Assembly (NCBI GenBank): GCA_050288165.1
Contig: JBNKDG010000005.1
Location: 62,001 to 126,000, forward strand
Source: JAPHTQ01 sp050288165
GTDB taxonomy: Bacteria; Pseudomonadota; Gammaproteobacteria; Thiohalomonadales; Thiohalomonadaceae
Direction of reading: 5' to 3'
DNA: 64,000 nt
The position numbers were made by a program, and so were the translations under genes. The notes under the pieces were generated by a model, which saw only the letters and a program-made list of their open reading frames with translations, searched no databases and was not told the origin of the DNA. This document shows, piece by piece, positions 35,537 to 43,585 of the stretch. Position 1 is the first letter of the stretch. Each line of letters opens with the position of its first letter.

Positions 35537-36634
35537 TCAGGTCGAACTGCTTTTTGCCTGCATATTCTCTGGCACAATCTTCTCCAGTATCACCCTGTTT
35601 CTACCCTCCTCCTTGGCCCGATAAAGCGCCTGGTCGGTAAGGCGATAAACTTCTGTTGCACGGATACGCTCATCCGGCACGGTAGCAGAGAGACCGAAGC
35701 TGGCGGTCACAACCTGACCTCTACCCGGTGCGATTTCGATATTCAGCGTCTCGATATCACGACGAATTCGTTCCACCAGGGCCAGCGCTTCATCCTGGCT
35801 CTCACTGTTGATAATACCGCCAAACTCTTCACCACCGAGACGGTACGCCTCATCGCCGGAACGGCGCATGCTGTCGGCCAGCACCTTCGAAATTCGGCGC
35901 AACACCTCGTCACCCATGTCATGGCCGTTGGTGTCGTTGTAACGCTTGAAACGATCGATATCCATGATGAAAAAATAGAACGGGCGTTGATCACGCCGGG
36001 CACGCAGATATTCACTTTCAAAGCGCTTGTTGAACCAGCGACGATTGAACAGACCCGTCAGGGCATCTTCCATCGAAGCACGATGAATCAGGTCGTAGGT
36101 CACCTCACGATTCAGTTCGTAGTAGTAGATCACGCCACACAGGGCCAGTGACACAGCGATGAACTCCACCAGCATATGTGCACTGACCTGAGTTCCAAGC
36201 ACTATGAACAGGTGCGACATAAGGATGGTGTAAAAGACCAGGGTCACCTCAAGACCACGGCGCAACCCAAGAAGAAAGAAAGCAAAGATCGGGGTGAAAA
36301 CCGACCACATGAGGATGCCGAAATCTTTCTTTGAGATGAAGATAATGGCAAGGGTCAGCAACATCACATTGAGCACAACAAACCAGGAGGTGCGCTCCAC
36401 TTTCTGGTTGTAGCGATAGTCGGCAATGGTGATAAATCCCAATAGCAGACCGATGATATCCGCCACTCCGTTTGCATAGAGATTGGCGACGGTAAAGTTG
36501 TAGAGTGCGAAAAAGCCGAACACGAGCAGGGTCAAGACCAGATAGGCATTGAACAGGCGCACGCGCCAGAAATCATTGCTTCCCCGGTCAAAGGGATTGG
36601 GCAGCAGCAGGGGTTTTGTGATTGCTCGCTTCAT
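35537..36634 (-). CDS. Membrane-bound diguanylate cyclase
   Basis: Makes c-di-GMP from two GTP. The Met at 36634, preceded by AGGA five to six bases upstream, gives 365 residues. About six transmembrane helices form the N-terminal sensor region (AYLVLTLLVFGFFALYNF, DIIGLLLGFITIADY, WFVVLNVMLLTLAIIFIS and others). The GGDEF domain has the active-site GGEEF and an allosteric I-site RSGD five residues before it, so it is predicted to be active and feedback-inhibited. The second GGDEF gene lies just upstream on the same strand. Confidence 0.93.
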   Translation of the reverse strand: MKRAITKPLLLPNPFDRGSNDFWRVRLFNAYLVLTLLVFGFFALYNFTVANLYANGVADIIGLLLGFITIADYRYNQKVERTSWFVVLNVMLLTLAIIFISKKDFGILMWSVFTPIFAFFLLGLRRGLEVTLVFYTILMSHLFIVLGTQVSAHMLVEFIAVSLALCGVIYYYELNREVTYDLIHRASMEDALTGLFNRRWFNKRFESEYLRARRDQRPFYFFIMDIDRFKRYNDTNGHDMGDEVLRRISKVLADSMRRSGDEAYRLGGEEFGGIINSESQDEALALVERIRRDIETLNIEIAPGRGQVVTASFGLSATVPDERIRATEVYRLTDQALYRAKEEGRNRVILEKIVPENMQAKSSST

Positions 36635-36676
36635 CTTTTTCCTAACGGCATAACCTGCCACAGGGTTCCACGCCAC

Positions 36677-38488
36677 TCATGCGCTACGACACTGATTTCT
36701 GCCATTCTCCTTGGCCTTATAGAGCGCTGCGTCAGCACGGGCAAACACCTGCTCAGGCGTGTCGCCCTCACGAAATTCACTCAGCCCGCAGGAGATGGTG
36801 ATCGGTACCGGATTGCCGCGGTAGTGAAATTCACACGCTTCCACACTCTGACGGATGTGCTCCGCCACCACACTCGCCTTTTCCAGATCGGTTTCTGGCA
36901 ATAGTAGTACGAATTCCTCACCGCCGAAGCGCGCGGCGAAATCGGTCTCGCGCACCTTGTCCTGAAACAACCGGGCGATCACTGTCAGCACCTTGTCTCC
37001 GGCCTGGTGGCCATAACTGTCGTTAATCCGTTTGAAGTGATCCACATCCCACACCGACAACACCAACGGATTTTTATAGCGTTTCCAGCGTGCCACCTCC
37101 TGCGCCAGCCGTTCGTTATAGGCAAAGCGATTGGCGATCCCGGTCAGTGGATCAACCATCGCCAGATCGCGCTCTTTCTTGATCCGCTGGCGTAGCTTGT
37201 CTGACTCCTTATGCGCATCCTGCAAACGATTGGTTAAATGCGCCACCTGCTGCTCCGCCGCACTAATGCGCTGCTCTTCGGCGTTACGGAACTCCTGCAT
37301 ATGGCTACGGATCGCCTCGACCCGCTGGTGTAGCGCCTCTTTCAGGGAAACGATATCCTGCGCCTGAGTGACGGAATCTTCGATCCCCTGCACCTGCGCC
37401 TTCACCGCACTGTCCAGCTCGCGGCCACCCTCAAACGATTCGCGCTGGGTCAGCACATTCTGCTGGAAGGTGACATCGATCTCCTGCAGCCGCTCCCCCA
37501 TCAGCTTGAGAAACGCCTCGATTTCACTCTTCTCTTCATGCACCTGTGAGCGCATTTCGCCGATCAGATCGGCGATGGCGCGTATCGCCTTTTCTGTCTG
37601 TGCTTCATCGGCAGCAGCCAGCAACTCCTTAATCGCCACCACCTTCTCCGCCAGTCGCGCAGGGACATCAATACGCTCAAGCAGGCGCAATAAAATTTCA
37701 TGCGACGTTAGATTTTCACTCGGCAACTGCGCAGGCGTTTCGCTCAGTACCGGTTGTAATGTGTGCAGCAGTTCGCGGCCGATGGCATAGAGATGACTCT
37801 CCTGACTACCCCTTTCAATCCGCTGCAACATCAGTTCACGTCGGTCGACCGGCGCCACCAGCCCCTCGACCAGTTCCTGTAACAGGTTGCGCGCCACATT
37901 AAGGTTGTCGCTTTCCACGACCGCCGTCGGATGTACCATCTCTTCCCGATTCAGCAGCTTGCCCAGCAGGCCGCGTTTTTCACTACTCTCTACCACGGGT
38001 TTTGCCGGAGTTTCATGACCTTCACCCTCGACCCAGTGCAGCGCTTCCATGATCACATCGACGAACTCCTTGACCAGCAGATGGTGATCCGTCTCTGCAG
38101 ACTGCAGCAATTTTTTCTGTACAGCCTTGGCACGATGACCGGTACCGCGGGGAAAATCGATCTTGCCGAGCGCCTCTTCCAGCACTTCGCCGGGAGATGG
38201 CAGCGATTGCGCGCGCTTGCGCTGCGCATCAAGTTGCAGGATAGATTGGGAGATAGAATCGAGCAGAGCGCGCAATTCGCGATCATTACCGCCACCACGC
38301 AGAAGATTGCGCAGTCGCTCCAGTTGGCGATTAAGTACTTCATTGCTGCTATCGGCGGCCAGGGTCAGGCGACTCAAACCACTGCGCAACAGTTGCTCAC
38401 TTTCGGCCCACAGCTTCTCCTTGGCCTCCAGGTCACCGAGGGCGTCGTAGTATTTACTTTTCCAGTTTTGCAGTTCGTCGTCGGTCAT
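36677..38488 (-). CDS. Soluble diguanylate cyclase with long coiled-coil N-terminus
   Basis: Predicted cytosolic 603-residue GGDEF protein. Roughly 430 residues of helical and coiled-coil sequence precede the catalytic domain (for example LEAKEKLWAESEQLLRSG, HLTNRLQDAHKESDKLRQR), followed by the linker DLAMVDPLTGIANRFAYN. The active site is GGEEF with an RETD I-site five residues upstream, and no EAL domain. The N-terminal region resembles that of Pseudomonas GGDEF proteins located beside the same EEP-hydrolase and dsbA genes. Thirteen bases separate it from the upstream EEP gene, so they are probably cotranscribed. Confidence 0.92.
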   Translation of the reverse strand: MTDDELQNWKSKYYDALGDLEAKEKLWAESEQLLRSGLSRLTLAADSSNEVLNRQLERLRNLLRGGGNDRELRALLDSISQSILQLDAQRKRAQSLPSPGEVLEEALGKIDFPRGTGHRAKAVQKKLLQSAETDHHLLVKEFVDVIMEALHWVEGEGHETPAKPVVESSEKRGLLGKLLNREEMVHPTAVVESDNLNVARNLLQELVEGLVAPVDRRELMLQRIERGSQESHLYAIGRELLHTLQPVLSETPAQLPSENLTSHEILLRLLERIDVPARLAEKVVAIKELLAAADEAQTEKAIRAIADLIGEMRSQVHEEKSEIEAFLKLMGERLQEIDVTFQQNVLTQRESFEGGRELDSAVKAQVQGIEDSVTQAQDIVSLKEALHQRVEAIRSHMQEFRNAEEQRISAAEQQVAHLTNRLQDAHKESDKLRQRIKKERDLAMVDPLTGIANRFAYNERLAQEVARWKRYKNPLVLSVWDVDHFKRINDSYGHQAGDKVLTVIARLFQDKVRETDFAARFGGEEFVLLLPETDLEKASVVAEHIRQSVEACEFHYRGNPVPITISCGLSEFREGDTPEQVFARADAALYKAKENGRNQCRSA

Positions 38489-38500
38489 CGTTTTGTTCGC

Positions 38501-39286
38501 TCACACCAACACCAGCCCTTCGGGGAGTACGACTTCCATGGCGATCGGCAGATGATCTGAGTGGGCATCCGTGAGGACGCAACACTCACTCACTTCAATG
38601 CTTGGACTGACCAGGATGTGGTCGATATTGCGCTCCGGACGCCAGCTGGGAAAGGTGTGAAACTTTCCCTCCGGTTCACGCAGCGCGGTGTCACGGAAAA
38701 AACGCTTCATCTCCACACTATCCGGCGGACAGTTCATATCGCCCATCACAATTGCATTGGGATACTCACGCACCAGTTCGGTGATATAGGCCAGTTGCTT
38801 GGTCCGTGCGCGCGGACCTAACGCCAGGTGCAACATAATCACCGCCAGTGAGTTGTCGCCGTGACCATAGCGGATAAACAGCGCTCCACGGCCCGGGATC
38901 ATTCCCGGTAATTTATGCTCACTGATCTCTGCGGGACGGGTCTTACTCAACAGGCCGTTGCCATGTTGCGCCAGTTTGCCGAGATTACGATTCAGCTGGT
39001 GATACCAGAAAGGAAACTCGGCCCGGTTAGCCAGATATTCGGTCAGGTCGACGTAATTGGTGCGCAAACTACCCGAATCGAGTTCCTGCAGCCCCACCAC
39101 GTCATAGTTACGCAGGATGTTGGCAATCTTGTCGAGGGTTTCGAAACGATGCTTGGCGGGAAACAGGTGCTTCCAGCTCTTGGTGATGTAGTGGTGCGGA
39201 AAGACGCTATTGATCCCAACCTGGACGTTGTAGCTGAGCAATCGCAGACGTTGGCCCCCTGCCGGGGACAGCTGTGCATTATCCAT
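38501..39286 (-). CDS. Endonuclease/exonuclease/phosphatase family protein
   Basis: Soluble 261-residue metal-dependent hydrolase of the EEP fold. Motifs: LLSYNVQVG near residue 17, the metal-binding Glu in VVGLQELDSG, VIMLHLALGPRAR, the catalytic Asp/Asn in VMGDMNCPPDSVE and the His in AHSDHLPIAME. It could be a DNase, phosphatase or phosphodiesterase; the sequence does not decide. It sits next to the GGDEF genes and near dsbA in the same order as in Pseudomonas. Confidence 0.88.
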   Translation of the reverse strand: MDNAQLSPAGGQRLRLLSYNVQVGINSVFPHHYITKSWKHLFPAKHRFETLDKIANILRNYDVVGLQELDSGSLRTNYVDLTEYLANRAEFPFWYHQLNRNLGKLAQHGNGLLSKTRPAEISEHKLPGMIPGRGALFIRYGHGDNSLAVIMLHLALGPRARTKQLAYITELVREYPNAIVMGDMNCPPDSVEMKRFFRDTALREPEGKFHTFPSWRPERNIDHILVSPSIEVSECCVLTDAHSDHLPIAMEVVLPEGLVLV

Positions 39287-39356
39287 TTGAGATTCCGTAA
39301 TTGGGAAACCGTCTCAAAATCGGCGCGCAGCCATTCCGAAAGGGCTTCCTGTTTTT

Positions 39357-40988
39357 TTATACCGGACAGATCATATCGCCCAGGGCGGCGGTAAGTTTCA
39401 GGTTCTCTCCGTAATCGACCGGACAATCAATAACTGTAACGCTATCGCTTTCCAGAGCCTTTCTCAAGGCGGGCAGCAGCTCTGCGGCGCTCTCCACCCT
39501 TACCCCCACTGCGCCGAAGGATTCGGCCAGTTTGACGAAATCGGGGTTACTGAAATCGACGTGAGAGATGCGGCCAAACTGGTTCATCTGCTTCCACTTG
39601 ATCAGACCATAGCCGCTGTCGTTCCAGATCAGCACCACGATGGGCGTCTTCAGCCGCACCGCCGTTTCCAGCTCCTGCACATTCATCAGGAACCCGGCAT
39701 CGCCTGTTACCGCCACCACCTTGCGCTCTGGCAGTGCCAGTTTGGCAGCGATGGCCCCCGGCAGGGCGATGCCCATACTGGCGAAACCGTTGGAGATGAT
39801 GCAGGTATTGGGCACCTCGCAGCGGAACATGCGCGCCATCCACATCTTGTGCGCGCCGACATCGCAAATGGCGATGTCCTCCAGTTCCATCGCGGTACGC
39901 AGATCCCAGATGATCTTCTGCGGCTTGATCGGGAAACCGTCATCCTTGCTACAGGCATTCATCTCCTTGACCAGCGCTTCGCGCAGGGAGCGCATGCGAT
40001 GGCCCTGGTGTGGCGTGGCCAACTCGCCGATACGCAGCAGGGCGTGCTTGATGTCGCCAACCACACCCACTTTCACCGTGTAGTAGGCGTCCACTTCGGC
40101 AGGCATGGTGTCGATGTGAATGATGATGCGGTCACGGCTTGGGTGCCACAGATGGGGGTGATACTCCACCAGGTCGTAACCGATGCAGATGATCACATCG
40201 GCCCCTTCGAAACCGCAGTGGATGAAATCCTTGGCCTGTAACCCGGCACTGCCCAGCGCCAGCGGGTGCTTGAACGGCATCACCCCTTTAGCCATGAAGG
40301 TGTTGGCCACCGGGATATTGAGCCGCTCGGCGAAATCGACCAACTGCTGCCACGCCTTGGCGCGGATCACGCCGTTGCCCGCCAGAATCATCGGTGAACT
40401 GGCGTTGGAGATCGCCTGGGCCGCCCGCTCAATCTGATCGGTGGCCGGTTCCGGCAGCATCGGATTCTTCACCGGCAGGGGGTGATCGTGCACCTCCATC
40501 TCGGCGACGTTCTCCGGGAATTCGATAAAGCTGGCACCTGTCTTTTCGGTCTGCGCCAGTTTGAACGCCTTGCGCACTACCTCGGGGATGGTGTTCGGGG
40601 TGAGCAGGCGGGAGGAGTATTTGGTGACCGGCTGGAACATCTGCTCCAGGTCGAGCACTTGGTGCGACTCCTTGTGCAGCCGGTTGGTGTCGGCCTGCCC
40701 GGCGATCGCCACCACCGGCGCATGGTCCATGTTGGCGTCGGCAACGCCAGTGATCAGGTTGGTGGCGCCGGGACCGAGGGTGGCAAGACAGACGCCGGCA
40801 CGGCCGGTGAGACGACCGTAGACGTCGGCCATGAAGGCAGCACCCTGCTCATGACGGGTGAGGACGAACTGAATCGACGAATCGAGCAGGGCGTCCATCA
40901 CGTCAAGGTTCTCTTCGCCCGGAATGCCGAAGACGTATTGGGTCTTCTCGTTTTCCAGACAACGGACAAACAACTCTGCCGCTTTCAT
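39357..40988 (-). CDS. Acetolactate synthase large-subunit type (AlsS-like), ThDP-dependent
   Basis: ThDP enzyme of 543 residues predicted to condense two pyruvates to 2-acetolactate. The catalytic Glu is in LTRHEQGAAFMADVYGR, the ThDP/Mg motif is GDAGFLMN with NDSGYGLIKW, and AGNGVIRAKA marks the central domain. AGGAG precedes the ATG by five bases. No regulatory small subunit (IlvH/IlvN) gene is adjacent, so it may be a catabolic or unregulated acetolactate synthase. It lies between dsbA and the EEP gene. Confidence 0.88.
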   Translation of the reverse strand: MKAAELFVRCLENEKTQYVFGIPGEENLDVMDALLDSSIQFVLTRHEQGAAFMADVYGRLTGRAGVCLATLGPGATNLITGVADANMDHAPVVAIAGQADTNRLHKESHQVLDLEQMFQPVTKYSSRLLTPNTIPEVVRKAFKLAQTEKTGASFIEFPENVAEMEVHDHPLPVKNPMLPEPATDQIERAAQAISNASSPMILAGNGVIRAKAWQQLVDFAERLNIPVANTFMAKGVMPFKHPLALGSAGLQAKDFIHCGFEGADVIICIGYDLVEYHPHLWHPSRDRIIIHIDTMPAEVDAYYTVKVGVVGDIKHALLRIGELATPHQGHRMRSLREALVKEMNACSKDDGFPIKPQKIIWDLRTAMELEDIAICDVGAHKMWMARMFRCEVPNTCIISNGFASMGIALPGAIAAKLALPERKVVAVTGDAGFLMNVQELETAVRLKTPIVVLIWNDSGYGLIKWKQMNQFGRISHVDFSNPDFVKLAESFGAVGVRVESAAELLPALRKALESDSVTVIDCPVDYGENLKLTAALGDMICPV

Positions 40989-41022
40989 CCCGGCTCCTGA
41001 TATGGCCCTCGATATAGTTAGT

Positions 41023-41658
41023 CTAGTTTTGCTGAGACTCTTTCGCGATAAGCGCTTCCATCACACGAATCAATCGCTCGTAACTCTTGGCCATGGGGCC
41101 ATCGGTACGGTACTTACCGTTGACGATAACATGCGGCACGCCATCGATGCCGTACTGGCGGGTCAGGTCGGCGGCACGGCGTACCTTGGCTTCCACAGCA
41201 AAGGAGTCGAAGGTATCGTTGAAGGTCGCCGCATCCACATCGAGCTGCTCAAAAAACTGGCCAATCTCTTCCTTGGTCGCCATGCGTTGATGCTTCTTCT
41301 GCACCGATTCAAAGAAGGGCTTGTGGAACTTGTCGAGGATCTCCAACACCTCAGCGGTGTAGAAGGCCTGGGCATGAAGTTTCCAGCGCGGGTTATTGAA
41401 GATCGCCGGGATGCGTATGAACTCGACATTGGCCGGTTTATCTTCCAGCCAACCGTCGATCACCGGATCGAAGTCGTAGCAGTGGGGGCAGCCATACCAG
41501 AACATCTCCACCACCTGTACCTTGCCCGGCCCTGCCGCAGGCACCGGCGGCGACACAAGCGCATAGTCCTGACCGGCCACAAACTCCTCGGCAACACTGA
41601 CACTACTCAGGCAGATGGCCGTCAGCGCCAGAAAAATAGCCGCACTTAATTTACGCAT
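41023..41658 (-). CDS. dsbA: Thiol:disulfide interchange protein DsbA
   Basis: Periplasmic oxidase introducing disulfides. The second in-frame ATG (41658) is the likely start because GGAGG lies six bases upstream of it; 211 residues. After the signal peptide (about 1-23) comes the thioredoxin fold with the redox motif FWYGCPHCYDF (CPHC as in E. coli DsbA) and the cis-Pro loop GVPHVIVNGKYR. It belongs to the group of periplasmic redox genes here, together with c4, c5 and ResB/CcsA, although the cNMP-binding gene lies between. Confidence 0.95.
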   Translation of the reverse strand: MRKLSAAIFLALTAICLSSVSVAEEFVAGQDYALVSPPVPAAGPGKVQVVEMFWYGCPHCYDFDPVIDGWLEDKPANVEFIRIPAIFNNPRWKLHAQAFYTAEVLEILDKFHKPFFESVQKKHQRMATKEEIGQFFEQLDVDAATFNDTFDSFAVEAKVRRAADLTRQYGIDGVPHVIVNGKYRTDGPMAKSYERLIRVMEALIAKESQQN

Positions 41659-41823
41659 ATTCATCCTCCAGACTCGATTCTCAGGCCGTCGATGGCGGCC
41701 GTTTCGTTTTCGCTACTATAACCGATGCTCCCCAATACTGCCCACCGAGGGCAGCGCACTTTTATGTATGGCGCAGGTGGATTATGCTTAGAGCATAACA
41801 ATTACATGCAATGAGGGTCTGAC

Positions 41824-42315
41824 ATGGTCGAAGGCAAACACATCAACTTAAACGAATTCCTCAACCAGCAATATCTCTGCGAGGCGATGACCCCACGTGA
41901 GATCCAGACCCTGTTGGAGTTCACCGAAGAGGTTCGGTTCAAAAAAAATGAGATCATCGCCGACATCGGCGAGGTCGGTGAAGCGCTCTACTTCGTGGTC
42001 GAGGGTGAAGCGGCCCTGTTCCAGCAATCATCGAGCAGCGATATGGTCGAAGTAGGTCGCGCCAAGTCGGGCGGTATGATCGGTTCCATGTCCTTCTTCG
42101 ACAGTCAGCCGCGCTCGGTACGGATTATCGCCATGAGCGATAACAACCGCCTGATCCGCCTTAGTAAGGTCATGTACCAGCGCCTGCGGGTGGAACACCC
42201 TTTCATCGCGGTAAACCTGCTGGAGGATGCCATCGTTAGCCTGGACCAACTGTTCCGGCACCTGAGCCAGGACATGGCCGCCTTCTCCCGCTACGTCTAC
42301 GGCGGCAATCGCTAA
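41824..42315 (+). CDS. Cyclic nucleotide-binding domain protein
   Basis: A 163-residue protein that is almost entirely one cNMP-binding (CAP_ED) domain: VRFKKNEIIADIGEVGEALYFVVEGEA (read in parts) and the phosphate-binding region with GGMIGSMSFFDSQPRSVRI. There is no helix-turn-helix after it, so it is probably a stand-alone sensor or regulatory partner. Ligand identity is not certain. GAGG lies eight bases before the ATG. Divergent from dsbA. Confidence 0.88.
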   Translation: MVEGKHINLNEFLNQQYLCEAMTPREIQTLLEFTEEVRFKKNEIIADIGEVGEALYFVVEGEAALFQQSSSSDMVEVGRAKSGGMIGSMSFFDSQPRSVRIIAMSDNNRLIRLSKVMYQRLRVEHPFIAVNLLEDAIVSLDQLFRHLSQDMAAFSRYVYGGNR

Positions 42316-42334
42316 GCCGATATTCAGTAGAAAC

Positions 42335-42363
42335 AAAAAAGCCCCGCAATGCGGGGCTTTTTT
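42335..42363. terminator. Bidirectional intrinsic terminator
   Basis: Perfect 13-base-pair stem (AAAAAAGCCCCGC at 42335-42347 and its complement at 42351-42363) with an AAT loop. It serves both the cNMP-binding gene and the convergent ccsA gene. Confidence 0.92.
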
Positions 42364-42377
42364 CGTTCTACCGTCAC

Positions 42378-43544
42378 TCAGAGTTGACCATAAGAGTGTA
42401 AACCGGAAAGGAACATGTTGACGCCGACAAAGGCGAACAGCGTAACGAACAGACCGACGATGGCCCACCAGGCCAGCGGTGTGCCGCGCCAGCCCTTGGT
42501 CAGCCGCAGGTGCAGCCAGGCGGCGTAGTTGAGCCATACGATCAGCGCCCAGGTCTCCTTCGGGTCCCAGGACCAGTAACCGCCCCAGGCCTCTGCTGCC
42601 CACATCGCGCCAAGCACGGTGGCCACAGTGAAGAAGGCAAAGCCGAGGGCGATCGCCTTGTACATAATGTCATCGAGCTGATCCAGGCCGGGCAGACGCT
42701 TCGCCAGTACGCTCTCCGGCTTCTTCTCCACCAGCAGATAGGCCACGCCGAGCATCGCCGCCAGGGCGAAGGCGCCGTAACCGACGAAGTTGGCCGGGAC
42801 GTGGATCTTCATCCAGTAGCTCTGCAGCGCAGGCACCAGCGGCTGGATCTCGTGGGCGCCACGTTCGAAGGTGTACCAGAGCAGGAAGCCGACGGCACCG
42901 CTGATCACGGTCAGGGCGAAGGCACCCATGGCGCGGTTCTCATAACGGCGCTCATAGAACAGGTACATCAGCGCGGTGATGATAGCGAAGAGGATGAACA
43001 CCTCGTAGAGGTTGCTCACCGGGATATGGCCGATGTCGGAACCCATCAGGTAGGACTCGCGCCAGCGTACCATCAGGCCAACCAGCCCCATGGCGGCGCC
43101 GGACCAGGTCAGGGCGGTGCCGACCTTTCCGCTAAATTCGGAACCGATGGCCAGGGCAAAGTAATAGGCGGCGGTGGCCATGACGAACAGCGCGCTCATC
43201 CACATAATGGACGACTGGCTGGAGATGAGGAACTTGAGAAAGAAGTTGGTTTCGCCGCGGGCCAGTTCGTCGCCGTAGAGGCCGATGGCAGCCAGGCTGA
43301 GCAATGCAACCACCAGGCTGAGGGTGCGCATCGGCTTCCAGCTCCAGCCGAAGATCACCAGGCCGATGACCGAGGCGAAGAGGATGCCGACCTCAAAGCC
43401 ATCCATCAACGACGAATAGTTGCTGTAGGCAACGCCGCCACCGATCGCGACCAGCAGCGCCCAGATCCAGTCGTAAAGGCCAAGTCGCTTCAGCAGCGAC
43501 GGCCGATCAAATTCGTTTTGCATAACACTTTCAGTTACTGACAT
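42378..43544 (-). CDS. ccsA: System II cytochrome c biogenesis protein CcsA/ResC
   Basis: Polytopic membrane protein of System II heme delivery, 388 residues with about eight helices. The conserved tryptophan-rich heme motif WGGYWSWDPKETWAL lies near residue 315, with flanking conserved His residues in the helices around it. GAGGAGG lies just before the ATG at 43544. It follows resB by 41 bases on the same strand. System II is less usual in Gammaproteobacteria than the Ccm system. Confidence 0.95.
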   Translation of the reverse strand: MSVTESVMQNEFDRPSLLKRLGLYDWIWALLVAIGGGVAYSNYSSLMDGFEVGILFASVIGLVIFGWSWKPMRTLSLVVALLSLAAIGLYGDELARGETNFFLKFLISSQSSIMWMSALFVMATAAYYFALAIGSEFSGKVGTALTWSGAAMGLVGLMVRWRESYLMGSDIGHIPVSNLYEVFILFAIITALMYLFYERRYENRAMGAFALTVISGAVGFLLWYTFERGAHEIQPLVPALQSYWMKIHVPANFVGYGAFALAAMLGVAYLLVEKKPESVLAKRLPGLDQLDDIMYKAIALGFAFFTVATVLGAMWAAEAWGGYWSWDPKETWALIVWLNYAAWLHLRLTKGWRGTPLAWWAIVGLFVTLFAFVGVNMFLSGLHSYGQL

Positions 43545-43585
43545 TACTCCTCCTCGCCGGGCTGATTAACGCTCAACCGCCCGAT

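Noticed and set aside
42510..43541. Plus-strand open frame opposite ccsA (343 codons)
   Set aside because: The minus-strand frame encodes a clear CcsA with its heme motif; the plus frame is a shadow rich in His, Gln and Gly.
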